This document shows, piece after piece, positions 45,653-53,090 of a stretch of DNA of 64,000 nt. Source of the stretch: JAIEPM01 sp964546815. GTDB taxonomy: Bacteria; Cyanobacteriota; Vampirovibrionia; Obscuribacterales; Obscuribacteraceae. The translations under genes and the position numbers were made by a program. Within the stretch, counting starts at the first letter, position 1. Every line of letters starts with the position of its first letter. The stretch covers positions 1 to 64,000 of the forward strand of contig CAZJLR010000018.1 in NCBI GenBank assembly GCA_964546815.1. The letters run 5' to 3'. The notes under the pieces are model-generated. The model had not been told where the DNA came from, did no database searches, and saw only the letters and a list, made by a program, of their open reading frames with translations.

Positions 45653-47524
45653 TTGAACCTTAGCGCCAACGAAAGCCAGGAGTCGACTCGCCCACTTAGT
45701 AATTCTGTAGGGTTTCCAGACCGATTCGTGGTGAGACGCCTGATAGGCAAAGGCGGCATGGGCGAAGTTTACCAGGCCTATGACAAAGTTCTGAGCCGGG
45801 AAGTTGCAATCAAGATTTTGCTTTGCGAAGCAGTGCGCGAAAATACAGCACAAGAGCGTTTTTTGAGGGAAGCTAGAGTCTTAGCCAACTTAAAGCATCC
45901 CAATATTGTGCAAATGTTCAGCTCTGGTCTTAGTGAGCAGGGAAATCCTTACCATGTAATGGAATTTATTGCGGGAGAGCCACTTTCAACGACCCTTGCC
46001 ACTGCGCCACTCGGCGCAGAAACGTTTTATGAGCTCTTTAGCCAAATCCTGAAAGGGCTCGCGCACGCCCATCAGCAGGGCGTGGTGCATCGTGATTTGA
46101 AGCCTGGCAACATCATGCAATTCACAGGCAACGACGGTAAAGCAAAATACAAAATCATTGATTTTGGCATTGCAAAGTTCGCCGTAGCATCTGCGCGCGA
46201 GAGCGGAGCGGGGGTTTCGGAAGCATCAAGAACGCTTACAGGCACCGAAGCGATTTTGGGAAGCCCACTATACATCAGTCCAGAACAATGTCGCGGACTG
46301 CCAGGGAACGCCCTTTCCGACATTTACTCGCTTGCTTGCATAATGTATGAGTGCATCACTGGTAATCCGCCGTTTCGCGGCGAAACAACAATGGCAACTC
46401 TGTATTTGCATATGACCGAATTACCCAAAAGGCTAGATGAAGATTTGAAATCTCCTCAGTCTAAACGGCTGGCAGAGCTGATACATCGATGCCTTGAAAA
46501 ACAGCCGGAAGCGCGCCCTCAATCAATTGCAGAGATTGAGGAAGAACTGAAGCAAATATTCAATTCTGATATCGATTCTATTGATTTGTTTAGCAGAAAA
46601 ACGCCTGCTCGGAGAATATCAAACAAAACAAGAGTATTAGTTACTAGCGCCTGCGTGGGCGCTCTTGCAATAAGCGGCTGCGCCGCATGGCTCATTCAGC
46701 ACAATGCAGGCAGCATCAGAATCAGCAATACTCAAGATAAAAACAGTCGTAACATCGAAAAAGCAAAAAACAAAATCGAAAAATGGGAGAAAACTCAGCC
46801 GCCGGTTTTGAGTATAAGCGCGGAGAAAAAATATCTCGATGATTTGTTTGCGCTTGGGCACGAACAATTGCTTTCATCTATCACGACAAATTACGCCGCT
46901 GCCGAGCAAACTTTCAACAAAGCAATACTTTCTTGCGAGAAAGCCGGAAGCAAGTTCGATGGTACGAGAGCTTCAGCACTTGCACTGAAGGCGAAAGCCG
47001 AATGGAAACAAGGAAAATTTTCAAACGCAAACGAAGACTTTAAACAGGCACTACAACTAGCTAAACGCCTTCCATTAGATAAAGATTTGCAAATAGATAT
47101 TCTCTCTGAGAGGATGTCTGAAGAAATCTACCTGCATAAATTTGACGAGGCGCGTTTAGATTATGTGGCTGCATTTGATCTATACAAAAAACTGAAAGGT
47201 GAGATCAATCCGCTCGAACCGTGTCTTGCTTTTGACCTTATTTTGCAAAAACTAGACAGACGAGGAGTCAATCGAAGTGACATGGCATGTAATGCCGCGC
47301 TAGCACTGCGATCGTTAAAGCCCGAAAATTCGGAGCAGGCTGCGAAAATGCTCGAATTATCAAACGCATTTGTAGAACGACTTTCCCAATGCAAACTTCG
47401 CACAAAAGACGAAATAAGAACAATGATTCTCTATTCGGAATCTCTTTTGCCAATGATTGAGGGGCACGAAGAACTAAAGTCGGCTACCAAAGCCTTGCCT
47501 CAAATCTACAAGGATTATATGTAA
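45653..47524 (+). CDS. Ser/Thr protein kinase with transmembrane segment and TPR tail
   Basis: 623 residues from TTG 45653. The kinase domain is complete (LIGKGGMGEVYQAYDK, VAIK, HRDLKPGNIMQ, DFGIAK, SPLYISPEQCRG). A membrane helix follows (VLVTSACVGALAISGCAAWL), then a short TPR-like helical region. The layout is the same as the kinase at 40106-42595 but with a shorter extracytoplasmic part. Ribosome-binding support for the TTG is weak. Targets are unknown; a TPR-like minus-strand gene lies just downstream. Confidence 0.9.
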   Translation: MNLSANESQESTRPLSNSVGFPDRFVVRRLIGKGGMGEVYQAYDKVLSREVAIKILLCEAVRENTAQERFLREARVLANLKHPNIVQMFSSGLSEQGNPYHVMEFIAGEPLSTTLATAPLGAETFYELFSQILKGLAHAHQQGVVHRDLKPGNIMQFTGNDGKAKYKIIDFGIAKFAVASARESGAGVSEASRTLTGTEAILGSPLYISPEQCRGLPGNALSDIYSLACIMYECITGNPPFRGETTMATLYLHMTELPKRLDEDLKSPQSKRLAELIHRCLEKQPEARPQSIAEIEEELKQIFNSDIDSIDLFSRKTPARRISNKTRVLVTSACVGALAISGCAAWLIQHNAGSIRISNTQDKNSRNIEKAKNKIEKWEKTQPPVLSISAEKKYLDDLFALGHEQLLSSITTNYAAAEQTFNKAILSCEKAGSKFDGTRASALALKAKAEWKQGKFSNANEDFKQALQLAKRLPLDKDLQIDILSERMSEEIYLHKFDEARLDYVAAFDLYKKLKGEINPLEPCLAFDLILQKLDRRGVNRSDMACNAALALRSLKPENSEQAAKMLELSNAFVERLSQCKLRTKDEIRTMILYSESLLPMIEGHEELKSATKALPQIYKDYM

Positions 47525-47551
47525 CTGCGTGCTATTGATTCAATCTAAATT

Positions 47552-47857
47552 CTAGCCGGCCAAAAGCGAAGCAACAGAAGAAATGTATGGACGCTTTTTG
47601 TCACCACTGGAAGCAATCTCAAGGCTCTTCTCACGCAACCTTTCCGCACTGCTGTGCTGGCCTTGCATTGCATGTGTAATAGCCAGGTTGCTCATAGCTA
47701 AGGCGATTGTGAGTTCATCGGCATAACGAAAAACGTTGAGCATAGTTAGCACTTCGGTGAATATTTTTTCGGCCTTTGCGTACGATCTTTCCCGTAGTGC
47801 TTGCAGTCCCATGTCTTCTAGTCGTCGAATTCTTTCGTTGGAGGTTAGCACTGCCAT
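47552..47857 (-). CDS. Small TPR-like protein, 101 aa
   Basis: ATG 47857 is preceded by GGGTGATAA. The product is two helical hairpins with TPR character (GLQALRERSYAKAEKIFTEV and IALAMSNLAITHAMQGQHSS). No signal peptide. It begins 6 bases after the stop of the frameshifted gene at 47864-48095, so the pair was probably one operon. Confidence 0.75.
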   Translation of the reverse strand: MAVLTSNERIRRLEDMGLQALRERSYAKAEKIFTEVLTMLNVFRYADELTIALAMSNLAITHAMQGQHSSAERLREKSLEIASSGDKKRPYISSVASLLAG

Positions 47858-47863
47858 TGTTTA

Positions 47864-48095
47864 TCACCCGGTTTTTCTTAGTTGCCTTCTCGGGAGTCTA
47901 GCAAAGAGCTCTTTGCATATCGGCCGGATATCGAATTCATGAGTGTCAATTAAGTCGAGCGTGCCACATGGTGGCATCGTGGCGATGCTGTATTCATAAG
48001 GGTCTCGCAGAGAGCAATAGTTCAAAGCAGATCTTTTCACCAGCGTTGATCTGGATTTCCATACACGCCGACTGCACAACTTCTACGACATACAC
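47864..48095 (-). pseudogene. Small gene with probable one-base frameshift
   Basis: GTG 48095 follows an excellent ribosome-binding site (GAAGGAG, 8 bases away) and encodes MYVVEVVQSACMEIQINAGE and about 13 more residues, ending at TGA near 47994. A second frame of protein-like character continues from the same point (YEYSIATMPPCGTLDLIDTH) to a stop at 47864, six bases before the next gene. Joining the two needs a shift of one base near 47996-48003. The product would be about 77 residues. I do not recognise it. It may be a pseudogene, a programmed shift or a sequence error. Confidence 0.5.
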
Positions 48096-48566
48096 CTTTT
48101 AGTCTCCTTCAAAATCCTAAGCTGCTGGAGCTTCGATTTACAATCTACCGAACACGAAAGAGAATATCTCACTGGGACAAAATCCGAAAATGTAGGCACT
48201 GAATCCGTGCCTACGAAATGCCTACACTACCGGCACGTGGCTCCGCTGCAGTCGTTGCGTGCTGTTCGGTTTCGGGATACGCCAGCTGCAAGATCATCAA
48301 TGGACCTCCTCCCCCCCTAACAGCCAACGATAGTTTCTGGAGTAGCCATTTCCGAATCAATAAGCATCTTTGCTAGTTCTTGCGGTGTCTTTGCTTCCAT
48401 TATTTATACATTTCCAGCAACCACGGCCCCTTTGCTTTTCCGGTGGCTATAAGCAACTCAACTAGTTTCTCCGGCTCGTTCATTTTTTTGCACCTTCGTT
48501 CTGGACGAGATATTCTCATGTTGCAGCTCGGATACAGACCCATTGAAAGAAGTGGAAGTTGTCCAT
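48096..48566. other. Upstream region containing a duplicated hairpin sequence
   Basis: Between the start of the frameshifted gene and the gene ending at 48567. Apart from the 164-bp repeat at 48147-48310, it has a run of eight C near 48307-48314 and unsupported short frames such as 48380-48592. Confidence 0.45.
48147..48310. repeat. 164-bp dispersed repeat, copy A
   Basis: This matches 50500-50663 over its full length with no insertion or deletion and roughly 90 per cent identity by eye. It contains a perfect hairpin GTAGGCAC tgaatcc GTGCCTAC (about 48191-48213) followed by TGCCTACA. Each copy lies upstream of a minus-strand accessory gene (48095 here, 50283 for the other). It may be a shared regulatory leader or a small mobile repeat. 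Confidence 0.8.
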
Positions 48567-49082
48567 TCACATCGCAGCATATCGTCTTGTGAACTCTTCC
48601 ACCTTCTTGACCGGATTGTCCTCCAAGACCGGCAGCATCGCTAATAACTGCTCATACTCAGAATCCGTGATGACTTTGCAATGATGGAGTCCAAGCAGCT
48701 GCCCTGTCCAGGCCACAGTATAAGCGGGCGGTAGTTTACCGCCAAAGTGTTTGGTTTCTTGATTGATCTCTCGATGGAGAGCCTGAAAATCGGATTCGTC
48801 AACGAATTCCCCCTCCGCATTCCCATAATAATTATCTTTATAGTGCTTGCCGCAAGCCATTGCAAGAACTGGGTCATTGGCTTCTGGATCATTATCAAAA
48901 TTAGCAAAGTATTCGCTTACTTTCTCGCTATCAACGTGATCGAAAATGTCACCTGAATTTCCAACCATTGCTTGTAGATAGGCATCCCAGGCTATCCTGT
49001 AAAGCTCCGGCAAAGTTCCACCATTGCTGTTGATCTCAGCCTTGAGTAAGTTAGCAATTTCATCCACATCAAGCTTTTGCAT
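48567..49082 (-). CDS. Hypothetical protein with internal duplication, 171 aa
   Basis: An acidic cytoplasmic protein. The two halves are related: EINSNGGTLPELYRIAWDAY in the first matches GGKLPPAYTVAWTGQLLGL in the second, and a following D-SE-x(n)-DNPV pattern also repeats. This indicates an ancient duplication of an approximately 70-residue helical unit. It starts 4 bases after the gene at 49087 ends, so the two are co-translated. Size and position fit an immunity or chaperone partner of that protein, but this is speculation. Confidence 0.75.
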   Translation of the reverse strand: MQKLDVDEIANLLKAEINSNGGTLPELYRIAWDAYLQAMVGNSGDIFDHVDSEKVSEYFANFDNDPEANDPVLAMACGKHYKDNYYGNAEGEFVDESDFQALHREINQETKHFGGKLPPAYTVAWTGQLLGLHHCKVITDSEYEQLLAMLPVLEDNPVKKVEEFTRRYAAM

Positions 49083-49086
49083 TACA

Positions 49087-50283
49087 TCACAACCTCATAA
49101 CCTTCTGTTGACCGCGCTTCAAGCCGATATCAAAGCCGTCACCGACAATGCGAATTTCTTTTAGTTTTGGGGTGACACGAATCGCTTCTCTCATACTCTT
49201 TTTGCCAGAACTTCTGTCATACCTTGCTGTTCTCTTGCGTCTATCAAGACTCGTCCGATTTGTGTCCCGTCTAATCCGGTGAACTTCTTTCAGCTTAGAA
49301 GCAAACGTTTGCATATCATTGCTGATTTGCGACATTACCTTAGTTTCCTTAGCCATTTGACCGGCTTTCGACAACATCATACCGCCGGTTTCTGCACACG
49401 TGTAAATGTCTAATAGTAGCTCGGTTGATTTTGCTGCTCGCGCTTCAGTATCGGAATTTTTATATTGACTAATTTCTTGCTTCAGTCTCTCAGGCATTGC
49501 CTGACTCAATTTCTCTGCTACTTGCCTAGCTTCTGGATCGAAATTATTTCCATAGAACGGAGATTCTTTATTCAAAGTGGTACTGTATTGCAGCAAAACA
49601 CGAGACCCCATCGCCAATCCCTGGCAGGTGTCATGGAGTTTCTTAGTTCCTTCAGGGTCCATATCCGGCTGTGATAACTGGAATAGGTCTACTTTGCGCT
49701 CTGCTGCGCTTGCCATTCTCACCGTATCCCCAATTCCCGCTAGCGTGTTTGATGCGAAGTTTACTATCCCGTGAAGATGCCCCAGCCCAGTCATTACACC
49801 TTGATGTACTGCAGCCCTGTCCGGTCGAATTTGTGCGATCACCTCATCAGGTCCAGGAGACCTGACTGGCTCCCCGAGCCCTATACCACCGTCGCTCTTA
49901 ATCTGCTGGGGACTTTCTTCAACGCCCTGGGCGATCACTGCAATAGGTTTTCGCTCTTTCGCCTGCGCCTCAAATTGCTTCACCGCTGCAAGATATTCGG
50001 CTTTTGATACTCCCTCTGGAACATCATTTTTTTGCTTTGGTTTTTGTTCCAGAGGCAAAAGTGAATCGGCGGAAGCTACTCCGTAGCTAGTTGCGCCGCT
50101 CTTTCTTGACAGTCGTTTTTCTAGAGTAGCGGACTGGATGTCTTTATTTAGTGCGCCGCTAGCCAACTCTGTACAGGCTTCAGCGCGCTCTCTATTCTCT
50201 GCTTTTTTCTCAAGGCGCTCAGCTTTGCTCTCCGTCTTCTCAGACCGCTCTTTATGTTCGCCGTCGTTTGTGACGTGGTTCAT
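49087..50283 (-). CDS. Hypothetical protein with basic C-terminal region, 398 aa
   Basis: An N-terminal highly charged Glu/Lys/Arg coiled segment (to about 60) is followed by a Pro-rich linker, a weakly hydrophobic helical middle (LGHLHGIVNFASNTLAGIGD) and a very basic C-terminus (RIRRDTNRTSLDRRKRTARY). There is no signal peptide and no enzyme motif I can name. Modular layout with a distinct basic end, followed at 4 bases by a small acidic protein, is reminiscent of toxin-immunity pairs. No toxin domain is identified. The ATG is at 50283; the 164-bp repeat lies 217 bases upstream. Confidence 0.72.
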   Translation of the reverse strand: MNHVTNDGEHKERSEKTESKAERLEKKAENRERAEACTELASGALNKDIQSATLEKRLSRKSGATSYGVASADSLLPLEQKPKQKNDVPEGVSKAEYLAAVKQFEAQAKERKPIAVIAQGVEESPQQIKSDGGIGLGEPVRSPGPDEVIAQIRPDRAAVHQGVMTGLGHLHGIVNFASNTLAGIGDTVRMASAAERKVDLFQLSQPDMDPEGTKKLHDTCQGLAMGSRVLLQYSTTLNKESPFYGNNFDPEARQVAEKLSQAMPERLKQEISQYKNSDTEARAAKSTELLLDIYTCAETGGMMLSKAGQMAKETKVMSQISNDMQTFASKLKEVHRIRRDTNRTSLDRRKRTARYDRSSGKKSMREAIRVTPKLKEIRIVGDGFDIGLKRGQQKVMRL

Positions 50284-50499
50284 TTCTGCAATAACCTGAG
50301 AGCTGCTTTCCTATATTGTTCCCTTACAGCCTTAGACTCTACAGGATCGGGAATCCGTATGCGCAAGACAAATAGAAAAGAATCACAAATCCAAGCGCCT
50401 AGTGTCAAAGAATGCTTCCACCGCGATTATAAGCTTCCCAGATTTGCTGTGAGAGTTACAAAAAATTCGAGCACCTATCCAAGTTTCACCTTTAAGCGC

Positions 50500-50663
50500 A
50501 CCGAACACGAAAGTGAATATCTCACTAGGACAAATTCCGAGAATGTAGGCACTGAATCTGTGCCTACGAAATGCCTACACTTCCAGCAGGTGGCTCCGCT
50601 GCAGTCGCTGTGTGCTGCTCAGTTTCGGAATACGCCAGCTGCGAGATCATCAATGGACATCCT
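50500..50663. repeat. 164-bp dispersed repeat, copy B
   Basis: Counterpart of 48147-48310, with the same perfect hairpin GTAGGCAC tgaatct GTGCCTAC. The loop differs at one base while both arms are unchanged, which fits selection on the stem. About 16 substitutions were counted by eye across the repeat. Confidence 0.8.
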
Positions 50664-50762
50664 ACAAACCAGCCTTCACAGCACTAACATTAATCGCTAC
50701 GCAAGCATTGTTAGAGTTCCAGAACAACTCTTGTGTGTATTTCTTTCTCGGCATAAAATAAA

Positions 50763-50789
50763 CTCCAGTTAAAATTGCCTCATCTGGAG
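50763..50789 (-). terminator. Rho-independent terminator downstream of the 50893 gene
   Basis: A CTCCAG/CTGGAG stem with a 15-base AT-rich loop is followed on the minus strand by TTTATTTT. It lies about 100 bases past the stop of the minus-strand gene at 50893. On the plus strand it is followed by AAATTTTTC, so it may work both ways. Confidence 0.6.
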
Positions 50790-50892
50790 AAATTTTTCTC
50801 TATGCCGACTGTCTACTTTTTCTGGGGAAGATCACAATGACTCTCGTTTCTAAAATGGACTTAGCGGTTGTAATCAGAGAGACCATTCGAAG

Positions 50893-51525
50893 CTAATATC
50901 GAACTACTCTTGAGTTAGCCTTATCGTCAGGGTTGAGTAACTCAGTCCGCAAATCAGGCAGAGCAATAGAAATCAACGTTTGCTGTCCGTCCTTGAGGAA
51001 ACCGGTCGAGACGCGAACAAAATTGCTTGGGCAACTGTAGGAAACAGTATCAAGTACGGGCGTAGGATTAGGATCTTCTTGATCCAACCTCATAGTCTCG
51101 GTGCGATCGCCTTCCTTCAATTCAAGAGCATTAGCTATGCCGTGGCTCTGCTGCAGTAATGCGCTCGCTCCAGGAAAATCAGATGGCACCTCAGTCGAAT
51201 AACTCAGACGCGAATCCGGATTTGCGGGAAGTTCTTTGTCGAATTTCTTTATATAGTGCTTTTCTCTATATAGTTCTAGTGCAGTATTGCCGGCGCTTTT
51301 AAACAGCTGAGAGCCCAAAATATGACTACTGCTGAGTTCCCTAAGTGTATTAACCAGCTCTCCAGTTGTTTCCGTATTTGCTGATATCCACTCGGAGTAC
51401 CCGGGCTTATTCACTTTATTTGGATGCTCGTTCAATTCTTTCATGAACGCATTTACTGACTGCTCTATCCTTTCGCAATCTGAGGGCTTGCTCACCGACT
51501 CAACCTTGTCGCGCTCTGCCATCAA
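50893..51525 (-). CDS. Hypothetical protein, 210 aa
   Basis: A hydrophilic, probably cytoplasmic protein without signal peptide or membrane helix. The N-terminal half is helical (CERIEQSVNAFMKELNEHPN); the C-terminal half is strand-rich (SYSCPSNFVRVSTGFLKDGQ). ATG 51525, or the second Met a codon later, is preceded by GAGGTGATTGG. I do not recognise it. The style is like the orphan gene at 49087 and both may belong to one accessory block. Confidence 0.68.
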   Translation of the reverse strand: MMAERDKVESVSKPSDCERIEQSVNAFMKELNEHPNKVNKPGYSEWISANTETTGELVNTLRELSSSHILGSQLFKSAGNTALELYREKHYIKKFDKELPANPDSRLSYSTEVPSDFPGASALLQQSHGIANALELKEGDRTETMRLDQEDPNPTPVLDTVSYSCPSNFVRVSTGFLKDGQQTLISIALPDLRTELLNPDDKANSRVVRY

Positions 51526-52104
51526 CCAATCACCTCAAAAACCGCCAACCATTTGCCACCGAACAGGCATCATAATAGGCTTCAGTGTATGTGCGCGCTA
51601 AACTAACTACAATACGTACTTATCCCCTTCGTTCACGTCGGCAAAAATTGCAATCGCAAAAGAGCTAGCAAAGGTCTTATCGATGTCTATACGGACTCGG
51701 ATCAATCAACAGTTTGCCATCTGGAAAGCCTTTATTTCGAGCCCGGTGATGGCTGATATGGCAACAGACAAAATTACACCAGAAGCCGTCAGCTTTCTGC
51801 ATCTCGACAGACAGAGATTTCCGCCACACTACTGTGGCCGTTTTTATTGAAATTACGACAAGTCCAGTCCTAATACTTTCGTTCAAATGCAACCTGGTGA
51901 TTTTTCCCAATTAACTGCAAGCCTGAAAGAGCTGGAGCACCCTGGGTTGAAGCCTCCTGAATGGCAATCTTTAAGCTCGGAATCTCTAAAACGCCTTTCG
52001 CCTTTTCTCTGGTCTGCTCTAACAATCGATGGGCTACGCATGCAGCTTCCAACAAACAGAAGTCTTGCTGGGTCGAAACGATCGATTGATGCGGAATGTT
52101 TGAT
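51526..52104. other. Intergenic region without a supported gene
   Basis: 579 bases. Weak overlapping frames exist on the minus strand (52118-51870 and 51910-51677, both TTG starts) and on the plus strand (51887-52183). The two minus-strand frames overlap and could be a decayed gene broken by a frameshift downstream of the oxidase operon. None has a ribosome-binding site or a recognisable domain. Confidence 0.4.
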
Positions 52105-52947
52105 TTATTCTTGTCCAACAGAACGAAGATATTGCTCTAAAGAACTTGCAAGGTCCACTCCTCTCAGAGTTGCCACTGGTTGAAACGGCGCAACTTTATT
52201 GAAAGTGCTAAGCAACATTCCATCTCGCAGCGCCGAGCCTTCGTAAGTGAAATCGCGATTAGAGCTTTGATTTACAATCTCTCGCTCGGACACTTTGTAG
52301 TTGTTCAATGATTCTTGCTGAAATACTTTAGTCACATTGCCGTAGCGACTCTCAACAATGATTGAGTGCGTTCGGGAGACAATTTCATTTTGCGAAAGCA
52401 TGTGAGCTTGCTGCGCAACAATAATGAAACGCACCTGCTGTCCGACTGTGCTCCCGTCGCGCTCAAATGGAAAAATATTGCCATGCCAAATATTGCCGTA
52501 CTTATCGACCTGATGCCCCCAGGAAACGGTAACAATATCTTCGGTAAATCGATTTACCGGCGTAGAAATGCCTGTACGCAAATCCGTCACGCTTTGAGTC
52601 AAGTCACCGCGCTTAACCCACTTTCCCGCCATTGCCTTGGGTATCTGATACCACTGCACCTGTGGCATATTTTGCTGCGGGGCTTGCATCATGGGCTGAG
52701 CGGCTTGCATACCAGGTGGTTCTGGAACTAACCCCTGTCCAGAAACCATGCCTTGCTGCATGCGACCCTGGTATTGCATCGGAGACGGAGGAATTGTACC
52801 TTCCTGCGCCTGCTCAGGTTGATAACTATCATTTACAGCCGGTAGCCGCTCATTGTGCTCGATTCCGCCAAACAATGTCGCGCCATCAGCCGGAACAGAA
52901 AAAATCGAAATTAGAAATACAAGAACTAACGTAATACGAAGGTTCAT
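52105..52947 (-). CDS. Secreted hypothetical protein coupled to the oxidase operon, 280 aa
   Basis: A signal peptide (NLRITLVLVFLISIFSVPAD) is followed by a Gln/Met/Pro-rich linker (about 45-95) and a C-terminal beta-rich domain of about 180 residues (SWGHQVDKYGNIWHGNIFPF). No heme, metal or enzyme motif is evident. Its ATG overlaps the stop of the CcoS-like gene by four bases (ATGA), so it is translated with the oxidase genes and probably works in the periplasm with them. Function unknown. Confidence 0.85.
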   Translation of the reverse strand: MNLRITLVLVFLISIFSVPADGATLFGGIEHNERLPAVNDSYQPEQAQEGTIPPSPMQYQGRMQQGMVSGQGLVPEPPGMQAAQPMMQAPQQNMPQVQWYQIPKAMAGKWVKRGDLTQSVTDLRTGISTPVNRFTEDIVTVSWGHQVDKYGNIWHGNIFPFERDGSTVGQQVRFIIVAQQAHMLSQNEIVSRTHSIIVESRYGNVTKVFQQESLNNYKVSEREIVNQSSNRDFTYEGSALRDGMLLSTFNKVAPFQPVATLRGVDLASSLEQYLRSVGQE

Positions 52948-53090
52948 GTGGCCCTGAATCTCTCCTCTTGTTCAAGAATCATATATTTTGGCGCTTCGAC
53001 GCTGTCTCGAAACTCGTGGTTTCTGAAATAGCATCCGGCAAAACAAACAATTACAAAACCGGTAATTGAAAGTAGCAGCAATATCATCAT
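52944..53090 (-). CDS. CcoS-like small membrane protein, 48 aa
   Basis: This gene is shorter than typical prediction cut-offs. It starts at ATG 53090 overlapping the oxidase stop (ATGA) and ends at 52944 overlapping the next gene's ATG (ATGA). The product is one membrane helix (MILLLLSITGFVIVCFAGCY) followed by FRNHEFRDSVEAPKYMILEQ. The pattern of helix, short aromatic/basic turn, EF-D-x-x-P-x-x-x-IL and acidic tail is like CcoS, the cbb3 oxidase assembly factor; CcoQ is the alternative. Two exact overlaps with neighbours make it a real gene; the family assignment is less sure. Confidence 0.8.
   Translation of the reverse strand: MMILLLLSITGFVIVCFAGCYFRNHEFRDSVEAPKYMILEQEERFRAT

Larger units (their letters stand above)
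50284..50892. other. Intergenic region with repeat and terminator
   Basis: 609 bases. It includes copy B of the 164-bp repeat (50500-50663) and a terminator hairpin (50763-50789). The plus-strand frame 50254-50772 runs through the repeat and has no ribosome-binding site, so I do not call it. Confidence 0.5.

Noticed and set aside
48147..50663. A conserved 28-codon minus-strand frame inside both 164-bp repeats as a possible signalling peptide
   Set aside because: No ribosome-binding site, and differences between copies are spread over all codon positions; chance openness of a short repeat is simpler.
50254..50772. 172-codon plus-strand frame over the 164-bp repeat
   Set aside because: It overlaps the start of the 49087-50283 gene, lacks a ribosome-binding site, and substitutions between repeat copies are not concentrated at third codon positions.
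51677..52183. Three overlapping small open frames on both strands
   Set aside because: No ribosome-binding sites or recognisable domains, and they overlap one another; possible gene decay noted but not called.
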